The notes beneath the pieces were generated by a model. The model saw only the letters and a list, made by a program, of their open reading frames with translations. It was not told where the DNA came from and did not search any database. Of a DNA stretch of 64,000 nucleotides, positions 45,714 to 55,060 are shown piece after piece (within the stretch, counting starts at the first letter, position 1; each line of letters starts with the position of its first letter). The stretch lies in NCBI RefSeq assembly GCF_037392515.1, contig NC_090290.1, positions 37,640,753 to 37,704,752 on the forward strand. The letters run 5' to 3'. The translations under genes were made by a program, and so were the position numbers. This DNA comes from Haliotis asinina (Eukaryota; Mollusca; Gastropoda; Lepetellida; Haliotidae).

Positions 45714-45925
45714 ACCATTCTAAGAAGGTACTTAAGCGTTACGATATCTGCCATAGGTTAACATAGGCTAGCGGTGGTTCTGGTGCATAGGTCGCTATGT
45801 GGGAGGGAGCCCTGGAAACCACTTCTTAAACTGCAGCCGTAATTGAAGTTGCAGCGCAAAGCAACAGTGGACCCAGTTTACGCAAGATGTAAAGCATTCC
45901 ATACACCAATTTCACTCTCAGTTAA

Positions 45926-46065
45926 GAGTGAATGAGTTTAGTTTTAAGTTGCTTTAAGCAAAATTCAGCATTATCACAGCGGGGGACACAAAAACACCGT
46001 CTATCCATGTGGGGAATCGAACCCGTGACAAGCGAAAGCTTAAACCAGTGGGCTACCCCACCCCT
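45926..46065 (-). mobile_element. SINE-A
   Basis: GAATGAGTTTAGTTTTAAGTT, ATTATCACAGCGGGGGACAC, GTGGGGAATCGAACCCGTGA (B box complement), TTAAACCAGTGGGCTACCCC. Confidence 0.88.
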
Positions 46066-46099
46066 TCAGTGAAGATGCTGTACCGATAGTTATATCACT

Positions 46100-46208
46100 G
46101 AGCCTAAATTTTTGAAGCTCTCTTAGCGCTAAGATAGTCGTATGTGCCTTACGATAACATTCACTTACGACTATCTTAGCGCTTAGAGAGCTCCGAAAAT
46201 CAAGGCCC
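46100..46208. mobile_element. Palindromic hairpin MITE (copy 4)
   Basis: GAGCCTAAATTTTTGAAGCT, CTCTTAGCGCTAAGATAGTC; right arm CTATCTTAGCGCTTAGAGAG then AAATCAAGGCCC. Near-perfect stem. Confidence 0.85.
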
Positions 46209-46280
46209 TGGCCCCAGCTCCACGAAGCGGGCTTAGCGCACGTGGGTGATCGTATCGTACATGCCTTTACAGTGGTTATG

Positions 46281-46550
46281 ACCGAATCCGTGATGTAGTG
46301 GTTAGAGCGTCTGCTCGAAGAACGGAAGGTCAGGGATCGAATACTTTACAATTGGGTACTTGTTGGTCCCTGTTCCGCGCTCGTCATTAATTTGTACAAT
46401 AAGGACTGGTCGGCTCGGAGTATAATGTGTGTGAGAGGTGTTCATGCTTAACTGCGGCATGGTACCTCAGTGAGCTAGCACTATAAAACCAGTTTAAGTC
46501 TGGGCTAGAACAAGCAGCCGCACAAACACACGCATCCACGTCGTCATAAG
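46281..46550 (+). mobile_element. SINE-C, a third tRNA-derived SINE
   Basis: GATGTAGTGGTTAGAGCGTC (A box) and GGTCAGGGATCGAATAC (B box) form the head. The body GGTCGGCTCGGAGTATAATG, GAGAGGTGTTCATGCTTAAC and ACCTCAGTGAGCTAGCACTA is unlike SINE-A or SINE-B, and it lacks their tail. It ends near CAGCCGCACAAACACACGC. Only clear copy here; the head at 47023 may be related. Confidence 0.6.
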
Positions 46551-47022
46551 ACCGAAATATTCTTAAGTGCGATACTAAAACACATTTCCCCTCACCTCAC
46601 AATGGCCGACAGTCGTAGTGTTACCTAGTTTCGGGGAAAGGAACGCGGCACAATGTGAATTCAGCTGTTATGTACTTACATATTATGTGACTAAAGAGTT
46701 TCTTGCCTCTGCGAACAGAGTACTAAAGTCATAACGGTCCTTGGGGCCCGCTTAAAGAAAATGTTGCTTCCAGTTTAAACTTATGACTGTGCAGCCTCCT
46801 ACTTTTTGCTCAAGCACTGGCTTCACAAATCGATCGTTTCACCGGAATATCTAATTTGAAATGGGATTTGATTTGAATTCCTTTGATACCATTTTTATTT
46901 CTTGTTCGTTCAAAGGCTGCAACATTGTTAAATGTTTTATCACAGAGAAAAACGAGTGCGCTGTCGAGGGAGTTTTGACGAGGTACATTCAGTGAGGAAA
47001 AACCACAGAGGTCAAGGTTGCA
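46551..47022. other. Unannotated DNA
   Basis: Nothing recognised. Confidence 0.35.
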
Positions 47023-47101
47023 GCAGACAGTAGTTTAGTGGATAGAGTGTTTGACCGGAAAGCGAAACGCTGGTGGTTTGAACCCCAGATGAGTCGCACC
47101 C
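47023..47101 (+). other. tRNA-like SINE head fragment
   Basis: CAGTAGTTTAGTGGATAGAG (A box), GGTGGTTTGAACCCCAG (B-box-like). No body follows; a SINE-A begins 4 bases later. Confidence 0.45.
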
Positions 47102-47104
47102 AAT

Positions 47105-47261
47105 GAGTGAGTGAGTATAATTTTACGCCGCTTTTAACAATATTCAAGCAATATCATGGCCCTCGACATCAGAAATAAGCATCATGCATTTGTACCCATG
47201 TCAGAAATCGAACCAGGGACTTTGACGTGACGAGTGAACGCTTTAACCACCACCTTCCCCC
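47105..47261 (-). mobile_element. SINE-A
   Basis: GAGTGAGTATAATTTTACGCC, ATCATGGCCCTCGACATCAG, AGAAATCGAACCAGGGAC (B box complement), AACGCTTTAACCACC. Confidence 0.9.
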
Positions 47262-47559
47262 GAGCCCCGTATCCAAAGATGTTTAAAGGTGGCATCGTTT
47301 TGTCCCTGTCTGGTCCTTGACATTAATGGGACAAAGCAAGTCGCCTGGTCGGCGAGAATGCAGTCTGACTGCGATATCCATGTTAAACGGCTGTGGCCAA
47401 GCACTATCCAACAGTAGTGAACAAGGAAGAGTACAAACGCGCGCGATGAAAAATGTGACTAAGTTTAGAACAATGGTTATTGTGCATCTGTTATGTTGAA
47501 TCATTCACCTGATTAATGTACGGCGCAAGAATTAACTCTGAAATGTCGTGCATGTAATA

Positions 47560-48014
47560 GTGAGTGAGTTTAGTTTTACGCCGCACTCAGCAATATTCCA
47601 GCTATATGGCGGCAGTCTGTAAATAATCGAGTCTGGACCAGACAATCCAGTGACCAACAACATGAGCATCGATCTGCTCAATTGGGAACCAATGACGTGT
47701 GTCAACCAAGTCAGCGAGTCTGACCACCCGATCCCGTTAGTCGCCTCTTACGACAAGCATAGTCGCCTTTTATGGCAAGCATGGGTTGCTGAAGGCCTTT
47801 TCTACCCAGGGACCTTCACGGGTCTATTCTACCCCGGGACCTTCACGGGTCTATTCTACCCCGGGACCTTCACCAGGCCTATTCTATCCCGGGACCTTCA
47901 CGGGCCTATTCTACCCCGGGACCTTCACGGGTCTATTCTACCCCGGGACCTTTACGGGTCTATTCTACCCCGGGACCTTCACGGGTCTATTCTACCCCGG
48001 GACCTTCACGGGTC
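47560..48014 (-). mobile_element. SINE-B, full length, 14-bp target duplication, amplified 5' end
   Basis: The 14-base TCGTGCATGTAATA lies directly on both sides (47546-47559, 48015-48028), which fixes both ends and shows insertion as one unit. From the 3' tail (GTGAGTGAGTTTAGTTTTAC, CGCACTCAGCAATATTCCAG) it passes GAGTCTGGACCAGACAATCC, ATGACGTGTGTCAACCAAGT and CCCGTTAGTCGCCTCTTACG to eight tandem 27-bp units (47799-48014) at its 5' end. Because the duplication encloses the array, the array was present at insertion or grew inside the element afterwards. The 127- and 87-codon frames here are artefacts. Confidence 0.96.
47799..48014 (-). repeat. Eight 27-bp units at the SINE-B 5' end
   Basis: Unit TTCTACCCCGGGACCTTCAC plus GGGTCTA. 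Variants are CCAGGG (unit 1), CACCAGGCC (unit 3), TATCCC (unit 4) and CCTTTACGG (unit 6). Other SINE-B copies have one unit. Confidence 0.97.
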
Positions 48015-48158
48015 TCGTGCATGTAATAAATAGACGTTGTTACCCATAAACACCTCGTGTATCCATACCATGTGGTAGTTGAGGTGGACAATTACAAGCT
48101 TGGCAAACCCAATGAGCTCTGAATGGGTTGCTCCACTACGAGTAATTCACAAGGACGT

Positions 48159-48299
48159 GTGGGTGAGTTTAGTTTTATGCCGCTTTTAGCAATATCCCAG
48201 CAATATCACGGCAGGGGAACACCAGCCATGGACATCACACACTGTACCCAGAACCCGGGTCGAGCTAACGCTTTAACTAGACTTTATCACCGTCCCCTC
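48159..48299 (-). mobile_element. SINE-A, B-box region shortened
   Basis: GGGTGAGTTTAGTTTTATGCC, CAGGGGAACACCAGCCATGG, CAGAACCCGGGTCGAGC, AACGCTTTAACTAGACT. CAAGGACG and CAAGAACG at the two ends may be a decayed target duplication. Confidence 0.88.
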
Positions 48300-48337
48300 A
48301 AGAACGGAGCGCGTACTTGAACTGGAAGTCTCTCTAA

Positions 48338-48386
48338 AGTACTCTCATCGTACTCTCATCGTACTCTCTCTCATCGTACTCTCATC
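48338..48386. repeat. (TACTCTCATCG)n short array
   Basis: About four units of CGTACTCTCATCG, one with an extra CTCT. Confidence 0.85.
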
Positions 48387-48530
48387 GATATGTGATGACG
48401 GTCAGTATTGTGTCGTCTCTGCCTCGGTTTCCTTGGAGACCATGTAGTAATCAAACCAGACAGGACTTCAGTCGGTTTCAGCCATGCTCAATTTCATCAA
48501 ATTACTGCCCTTCCTGGTTCCAGTCAATAA

Positions 48531-48688
48531 GTGTGAGTTTTAGTTTCATGCTACTTTTAGCAAATCTTCCAGCAATATCGCATCGGGAGACACCAGATAT
48601 TGGCTTCACTTTCTGTGATCATGTAGGGATTAGAATCCGGGCCTTCGGCGTGACGAGCGAACGCTGTAACCGTTAGGCTACCGACTAT
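48531..48688 (-). mobile_element. SINE-A
   Basis: GTGTGAGTTTTAGTTTCATGC, GGGAGACACCAGATATTGGC, TTAGAATCCGGGCCTTCGGC, GTGACGAGCGAACGCTGTAA, GTTAGGCTACC. Confidence 0.88.
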
Positions 48689-48799
48689 CCAGAGAATGAG
48701 TGAAATGATTCAGTTTCAGCTAAATAAGTGGGGTAAGTTTGAACTGATCCTGATCTTAGATTTGATATTTACCACTGAAGTAAAAACCAAACAATTAGA

Positions 48800-49022
48800 C
48801 TGGTTTGGTTGTAGTTTAACGCTGTATTCAGTAATAATTCAGCAATTATCCCGCTACATGGCGGTGCGTTGTAAATATTCGAGTCTGAACCAGACAACTC
48901 TGATCACAGCATTGATTGGGATGATGAAATGTATCTTACAAAATCAGCGAGCCTGACCACCCGATCCCGTTAGTCGCTCTCCTAAGACAAGCATGGGTTA
49001 CTGAAGATCAATTCTAACACGT
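48800..49022 (-). mobile_element. SINE-B, diverged, GATCAATTCTAA-type 5' end
   Basis: GTTTGGTTGTAGTTTAACGC, CATGGCGGTGCGTTGTAAAT, GAGTCTGAACCAGACAACTC, AGCGAGCCTGACCACCCGAT, CAAGCATGGGTTACTGAAGA, TCAATTCTAACACG. The 5' end belongs to the GTTAGAATTGATCTTCAGTAAC subfamily, not the CCCGGGGTAGAATAG one. Confidence 0.88.
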
Positions 49023-49788
49023 CATTTCACTGGTTTAAACAATTAGAAGTAATTTGGGAATTGAACCCACGATCGTTTCTGATTCGGGCACGCCCAGGGG
49101 ACAAAACTCTACACAACTAACTACCCCTTCACACAACCCCCTTCAATACTGACACAAACTATTATTTGAGTATCAATGTGACACGGTTAACGACAGTCGT
49201 ACTTCAAAATGACACCGTTGATACATACTCTTATAAAAAGATTTCCAGATGAACGGGGGTCTGCACGTCCAAGAGCGACGACAGTGATTTTGTAGGCCTG
49301 CAGTATGGGGCTATTATTAGCTGCACTTGCAGATTGTGTTCTGAGAGACGGGATGAGTTGACGACCAAACGTGGCTTGTCCTACCGGATCAATCAACCCT
49401 TCGGCTTAGTAATTAGGATCCGATTAAGTGGAAGATTAAATGAAGCTCAAGATTTATTTCCACGTGATCGGCACAATGTCACCCACCCACGCGCCGGTTA
49501 GATCGTTGGAGATGGCCGTATTGGTTGGATGATGTGACACGAGGTGACGGCCAGGAGCATTGGTCGGCAGCAAGTTTTAGAGGTCGTAGAAAATATTTGC
49601 ACGCGGAAGCATCATACAGTAAGTTATGTCGGCAAAGATTTCAAAAAAGGACTGGTAGTGTATTTACGAAACACGTTCGGTATTTGCCGACTGTACCAAT
49701 CAATGATTTTCTACTAATTGATCAGTGACTTTGGAGGGTCAGAGCTCTTGCAAGTGAAATTCTGAATTGTCATACAACTATACAGTCA
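49023..49788. other. Unannotated DNA with a weak exon candidate
   Basis: On the - strand, 49297-49229 is preceded by CCCCATACTGCAG and followed by GTATGT and reads AYKITVVALGRADPRSSGNL FIR in phase 0. It could be a small exon but is only 69 bp and has no family match. The frame at 49525-49728 (+) is unrecognised. Confidence 0.25.
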
Positions 49789-49990
49789 ACTCTCGTCTGT
49801 CCGACACTCAATGATCCGACATTCACGTTAATCCGACCAAAAATTAGGGAACCATTTCAAACAGTGATTATTACTCTCATTAATCCGACATTCTCGCATT
49901 CCGACTCCGACACACCAAGCTAGCAAGTGATTATTGTAAATACATTGTAAAAACATTTGTTAATCCGACAATCAACACAGCTGGTCAGAT
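49789..49990. mobile_element. Pogo/Tigger-like terminus with (TTAATCCGACA) repeats
   Basis: ACAGTCAACTCTCGTCTGTC, CGACACTCAATGATCCGACA, TCACGTTAATCCGACC, CATTAATCCGACATTCTCGC, TTAATCCGACAATCAACAC. Repeated (T)AATCCGACA motifs next to a CAGT start are typical of pogo-type terminal regions. No transposase or opposite end found. Confidence 0.5.
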
Positions 49991-50656
49991 AATCTGGCCG
50001 TAAACAAACAGTAAAACATGGGTGGTCATTAACGTGTTCCTTACTGGCTGCTGCTTGACACCACTGTCGGTGAACATCACACTTGTTAATTACAAACACA
50101 AGATGATTAATTGAGACGATCTAATCAAGAAATAACAATAGAGCAAGCTGTATAAAATGCTTACAACCGACCTGAGTATGTGCTTTCGACTCCTTGGGCA
50201 GTGTGCAAAATAGTTTCCAAGTTTAGGTAGCCAGTCAGTCAAGCTGTGACTCAAAGTTACTAGCCCACAAAATAAGTCATTATTGACCCGAAATTTGAAT
50301 GTAGAAACTGCACAAAAATATTATGATAAGATATTGTGAGTGCGCGGTAACTTGACTTAACTTGGAGCGCTCTTTACGAATATCCTACGCACACCTTGTG
50401 ATTGAAACCAGTGCCACAAACACCGACAACGCCGCGATGTAGGGAGCAATCGTTTACTTTCCATATATGTTCTCTATTGGAAGCCGATCGCCTCGAAGTT
50501 TCAATTATCGATTTCAGTTAAGTCGTAAGGGATAATAAGTCTTTTAATGCATCAATAAGAATGTAAGGTGCGCGCATGTGATTCCAGCCTATAAAATCTA
50601 GTCCAACATATTGTCGAAAATATGTGGCATTGTATCTTTAAATGACATGTTGTGAA
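49991..50656. other. Unannotated DNA
   Basis: Nothing recognised. Confidence 0.35.
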
Positions 50657-50857
50657 GTGAGTGAGAGAGTGGCTACGTTAAATTATAAACCACCTGTAGC
50701 AAATACAGCAATAAATATTCCAGCAATATTCCAGCAATATAACGAAAATATCACGGCGGCGGACACCCGAAATGAGCTTCACACATATTACCGAATGAGG
50801 AGACGAACAGTGTCTTTGATGTGGCGTGAGATTGCTGTGGCCACTAGGCTACCCCCC
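50657..50857 (-). mobile_element. SINE-A, diverged with tail insertion
   Basis: GTGAGTGAGAGAGTGGCTAC, AATATTCCAGCAATATTCCAG (duplicated motif), CACGGCGGCGGACACCCGAA, GAGCTTCACACATATTACCG, CCACTAGGCTACCCCCC. The B box is not conserved. Confidence 0.82.
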
Positions 50858-50889
50858 ACACCCTGATGTTTTTAAAGTGTCAGTTCTTC

Positions 50890-51045
50890 CACGGTAGCCA
50901 AGTTGTTTAAACGAGTTCACTCGTCAAACCGAAGACCCGGGTTCGATCGGTACACATGGGTACAAGGTTTGAAGCCTATTTCTGGTGTACCCCGCCGTGG
51001 TATGACAGGGATATTGCCAAAAGCGGCGTAAAACCAAAATTCACT
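50890..51045 (+). mobile_element. SINE-A
   Basis: ACGGTAGCCAAGTTGTTTAA (A box), CACTCGTCAAACCGAAGACC, GGGTTCGATCGGTACACATG (B box), GTACCCCGCCGTGGTATGAC, tail AAAGCGGCGTAAAACC. Confidence 0.9.
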
Positions 51046-51756
51046 CACTTCCTTGGCAGTTAACTACTGGGTATCCATTCACTGCTACTGCTTGACAAGT
51101 ATTAGATGAGCCAGTGCTGTGAACGCATTTGTGACAAGCAGGCGGAGCAAGTCATCTGGACGAATACACTTGGTTACTGCAGGTAAATTGTCGATTAAGC
51201 ACGTGCAATACATGCTGACCGTGGCGTGAAATCAATATCGCTACTGTTTAACACGTGACTCGAAGAACGATATAGTTCAGCAAAACACCACCACGACACG
51301 ATCCGCACGAGGAAATTGAACTTTTCATTATTTAGACGACAACCTGTTTCCCCCTTGTTTCAAATGGAAATGGGGTCATTTGTCAGGTCGTGGCTCAAAT
51401 AATACTTGTCAGGCAGTAGTTGGACATTGTTTAGAACAAAGCGACACGTGGTCTAGCGTTGAGAGAACGAAACGCAAGAAACGCCTATGAGTGACGGACC
51501 AAATAATCTTCGCGACCAACATTGAGCAATGCTGCCTTTTAGCACGCCAAACGGGTGGCATAAGTTATTAATGTGTGGCGAGAAACTGATATCACGCTAA
51601 TGTTAGTGCTATAATGTTGATCACGTGTTTAGATTAAGCATCTCTTGGAATAATTGGTCGATGGCTACCTCCTATTTGATCTCATTGCATGACTGGCGTT
51701 AAATATCAGTACGATCAAACACGTCAGTATGTGGACAGCCCTATACAAAACCTCAC
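51046..51756. other. Unannotated; probably intron of the - strand gene
   Basis: No element recognised. If the exon at 51951-51757 is real, this is downstream intronic DNA. Confidence 0.35.
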
Positions 51757-51951
51757 CGTTCCTTCTCATCTTCGACATGGCTTCCATCACACCTCCAGGA
51801 TGAGCTGCAAGAGGTGTAGCCACGGCGAGTTGTCCCCCCTTAGTAAGTTTGGTTTTGATGCCTACGTTCTGGGAGGAATCTGCGACTCGTGATGTTCTTT
51901 TTGGTCTTTCTGGGGGCGATTGCTCTTCTGTATTGCTTCTACTGCCTCGAC
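51757..51951 (-). CDS. Candidate exon 3 of an unnamed type II membrane protein
   Basis: 195 bp (65 codons) open on the - strand. Acceptor AATGTCTGTTGCAG ends just before 51951; donor AACG then GTGAGG follows 51757. Phase 1 at both ends. Peptide begins RGSRSNTEEQSPPERPKRTS, continues SSQNVGIKTKLTKGGQLAVA and ends GGVMEAMSKMRRNG. It is Ser/Lys/Arg/Pro-rich with no cysteine and no known domain. The phase matches the exon at 54427-54313. In a type II protein this would be the stem after the membrane segment. No repeat family covers it. Downstream exons were not found, so the gene name is open. Confidence 0.4.
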
Positions 51952-52084
51952 CTGCAACAGACATTATAAGTTCTTGACTGATCACGAGGGGGACAACGTA
52001 CCCTCGTTATTTGTTTGTGTTCCCTGAGCCCGGGGGAATAGTGAACAACGTAATTTACCGAACACCTCAATGATAATTTGAACA

Positions 52085-52256
52085 GACCTGCGAATCACCC
52101 GGTTAGAATATTGACCATCAGTAACCTTTGTTCGTCGTAAGAGGCGACTAACGGGATCGGGGGGTTTAACTTGCTTTCTTGGTGGACACGTCATCGGTTC
52201 CCAATTACGCAGATCGATGTTCATGCTGTTGATCACTGGATTGTCTGGCCAAGCCA
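52085..52256 (+). mobile_element. SINE-B, 3'-truncated
   Basis: CACCCGGTTAGAATATTGAC, GTCGTAAGAGGCGACTAACG, GGTGGACACGTCATCGG, GATCACTGGATTGTCTGGCC, then a break into a (CTCA)/(CA) run. Confidence 0.88.
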
Positions 52257-52262
52257 CGGCCC

Positions 52263-52305
52263 TCTCTCACTCACACACACTTCCCCCCACACACACACAC
52301 TTCAC
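52263..52305. repeat. Imperfect (CTCA)/(CA)n tract
   Basis: CTCTCTCACTCACACACACT, CCCCCCACACACACACACTT. Probably degenerate SINE tail or microsatellite. Confidence 0.7.
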
Positions 52306-52386
52306 AGAACTGGTCTGGTGGTTTCATCATGAACAGCGTCTCATTCAACATTTCATGTGTATTAGTTGTCGAGTTAGATTACGATA

Positions 52387-52894
52387 ATCCTCGACATCTC
52401 CAGGGTCTACGTTCCGATAAGTCTCCACTTTACCCTGGACGCATCTACGGCTCTGCCCGATAAATTTATTACCTCCCTTGACTGTCTTTTGATCCAGCCA
52501 GGTGTCTACGCTGGGAAGTTGAGCGAACCCATCACAACTCACTTTCGTTTTTTGAATTATCTAACCGATTATACTTGTCAACAGAAACCATCCAGAGGTT
52601 CTCTGGAAGAGGTAGAAGGCGTCCTTGCATATGTTGTTTTAAAGTTTCGGACCTGTCAATTTGTTTGTATGATTTCCCTAAAATCTGGGACGCACTGCGA
52701 GCAAACCTTCGCAGTTGCGACCGCTACCTTTGTTGACACTGGCAAGATCAGTTATAACGGCGGCCTAGCTGATTGGCTACTGTGAGAAGGCGGAGTCAAC
52801 AAAGGGAGGTAATAAATTTATCGGTCAGAGCCGTAGATGCGTCCAGGGTAAAGTGGAGACTTATCGGAACGCATACCCTGGAGATATCGAGGAT
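52387..52894. mobile_element. 508-bp element with 94-bp terminal inverted repeats
   Basis: Left arm 52387-52480 (ATCCTCGACATCTCCAGGGT, TTCCGATAAGTCTCCACTTT, ACGCATCTACGGCTCTG, TTATTACCTCCCTTG) is the inverted copy of 52801-52894 with a few mismatches. The 320-bp centre has no transposase-like frame. A solo related end lies at 14171-14215, so the sequence is a dispersed family. The superfamily is unclear because no target duplication was certain. Confidence 0.8.
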
Positions 52895-54312
52895 GACGAT
52901 TCATCGGCCCGCCTTGGAACCAAAGGGACGGTCAGAAGTGTCAAATATTGATTTTGTGAGTGGATGGAACTTAAATTTCAAAATTTATTCCAGTTTCCTA
53001 AATGGTAAATCCCGGGAAATGTCCTCTTTATGGAAAGTGTTGACCTGTGGTCAAAAGAGACTCTTCTCCTCCTACTAAAGAGAGTATTCAAGACAATATT
53101 AAATACTGATACTGGGTGACTGCATAGTGACCGGTCGCAATGGTCGCACAATTTTGCAGCTTTACAAACGTGTCTACCTACCTTTAGGTCTGTTCTTGAG
53201 TACATTCTCTGGGAGGTGATCCAAGTATTTGATGTAGTTCGAGTTATCTACTCTCTTCTTGTAACTTTCTTCTATTTCCTGCCTCGTTCTGGGAATCCGG
53301 AAGTCGCAACAGCAGCAGACGATTGTAACTGGAAGGTCAAATGGTGCTTAATGAAGGCGCATGGCGAAAACAAAACTGGCTTGCAAAATCTATACTCTGT
53401 GTTGTAATGCGTTGTGGGTGTGAGTATGATAAGAACCTTGAGGTACAGAAATATTGTATATAAAATCGTCAAGCCATGATTTTTCCGTTACAAATCTGAC
53501 CGTGCCAGCCCCTATGCGTGTGCATACTCAAAGATGATTCGTCAGTCGAAAACTCGACAACGGACTGGCGATTTTTAAAAGTGGATTATAGGTAGGGGTT
53601 GAGGATTATTGACGGTGTTGGTGTTGAAGAGCAAAACACATGGCTAGTAGAACAGCCAGATGAGCATCAAGCGTTTTCAAATTCAGTTTCACACGTGCAT
53701 CTCGCACACCTGCTTGTTCTGTCAGCAAGTGCACACCCCAACCCAAATCTGCGGAGCGTTGCAAGCCGGAAATAGCTTAGAATAAGCACATGAATCACTT
53801 ATTCCGGGCTTGCAACAAGTCGAAGCGTTTGACACTCTTCCAAAAAATGCGGAACCCCTAGCGTTTGTTCGTCTGACCCTAATAAAGAACGTATTAGAAG
53901 AGTCTTCGTGAAGAGTCATGAATTAATGATTGTTGATGACTACACCGAACCTGTGGAACAGAGGATGATGGAATGAAAGCTATCTTTGCCAATTTGCCAG
54001 TCGAACAATTCTTTGTTGGCAGTAGAATTCAAATTTCCCCTAGCCGCTAATTTGGTTTACGAAACGACCACATCCAGCGATTGGTGCGATTGCAAGATGT
54101 TGAAAGTTAGCACGCCTCTGTACGTCGCTTACAAGCGATTGGTTGTTCGCAACATGTAGAACACAACGTCACAGGAGAAATGTGAGGTCATAGCATTGTT
54201 CATGACGTGACGTCACCATGGGAAAGTTATACTTTGCCGCAGGGCTTTGTATGAAAAAAAACTGAACCCCGATATTTTCACCTTCGTGGGTGATAAACAC
54301 CTATATACTCAC
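52895..54312. other. Unannotated; probably intron of the - strand gene
   Basis: Contains an imperfect hairpin at 53757-53815 (GTTGCAAGCCGGAAATAGCT against the complement of TTATTCCGGGCTTGCAAC). No gene recognised. Confidence 0.4.
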
Positions 54313-54427
54313 TAATCATCAGCAGGAATGACGCTATCGCGAATACAAGGTGCCAGACACGAAGAGGGCCTAACACCTTGGTTTCTATCGAAACTCCGTT
54401 GTCGCTGTTTATTTGGGCTTTGTTCAC
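54313..54427 (-). CDS. Candidate exon 2 of an unnamed type II membrane protein
   Basis: 115 bp on the - strand between a strong acceptor (TTCTGTTTCTGTTGCAG) and donor (ATTA then GTGAGT). Enters in phase 0 and leaves in phase 1. Peptide VNKAQINSDNGVSIETKVLG, then PLRVWHLVFAIASFLLMI: a membrane segment of about 17 residues after a polar stretch. A second frame is also open but lacks this composition. Phase-compatible with exon 1 (55611-55591) and exon 3 (51951-51757). The 15-residue hydrophobic block after basic/polar residues fits an uncleaved signal anchor, as in Golgi glycosyl- and sulfotransferases; that class is only a guess. Confidence 0.42.
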
Positions 54428-54457
54428 CTGCAACAGAAACAGAATGAAGTGTTAACG

Positions 54458-54556
54458 GTGTTAGCACCTACACCGATACGTTGTTACCAAGATACCAGTG
54501 TTAGCACCTACACAGAAACGTTACCAAGACGCCGGTGTTAGCACCTACACAGAAAC
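54458..54556. repeat. 37-46 bp minisatellite, about 3 units
   Basis: GTGTTAGCACCTACACAGAA, ACGTTACCAAGACGCCG repeated three times with small differences. Ends about 30 bp from the exon 2 acceptor. Confidence 0.85.
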
Positions 54557-54633
54557 ATCTTCAGCATTACCATCTAAACGTCGCATATATTGCGAAAAAT
54601 AATTTGTCTATCCATGCTCTTGTATTTTATTTG

Positions 54634-54735
54634 TCCGTTGGTTGTTTAATGCCACAGCATTTCAGATATATGATAGCCGGCTGTGAATAATCGAATCCAC
54701 ACAGTCCAGTGATTGATATCATGAGCACCGAACCA
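54634..54735 (-). mobile_element. SINE-B fragment
   Basis: GGTTGTTTAATGCCACAGCA, GATAGCCGGCTGTGAATAAT, CAGTCCAGTGATTGATATCA, TGAGCACCG. The 5' half is missing. Confidence 0.7.
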
Positions 54736-54891
54736 ACAGTTTCGTGGTTCCACGACTCAACGATCTAAGTCTCCGAGTTTTACAACCGTTGACTTGTCTT
54801 TCATTTTTCTAGAGACGTAACTGTATACCTATGGATGTTCTGAGTACCGAATAATATTAATTGACTCCATAGGGAATCACTATATTTTAGT

Positions 54892-55060
54892 GCGGGGTGG
54901 TGGGGTAGCCTTGTGATTAGAGCGTTCGCTTCTCACGCAGAAGACCCAGGTTCGATTTCTCATAAGAGTACAATGTGTGGAGTCCATTTTCGGTGTCCCT
55001 GGCCGTGATGTTGCTGCAATATTGCTAAAAGCGGCATTAAATCACATTCACTCACTCACT
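54892..55060 (+). mobile_element. SINE-A, full length
   Basis: GGTGGGGTAGCCTTGTGATT (A box), CGCAGAAGACCCAGGTTCGA (B box), GTCCCTGGCCGTGATGTTGC, GCTAAAAGCGGCATTAAATC, tail CACTCACTCACT. Inside the first intron of the proposed - strand gene. Confidence 0.93.

Noticed and set aside
47650..48049. 127- and 87-codon repeat proteins (FYPGTFTGL type)
   Set aside because: Translation of the 27-bp SINE-B units.
49229..49297. Cadherin-like mini-exon on the - strand
   Set aside because: Splice motifs are present, but 23 residues with only vague resemblance are not enough to call.
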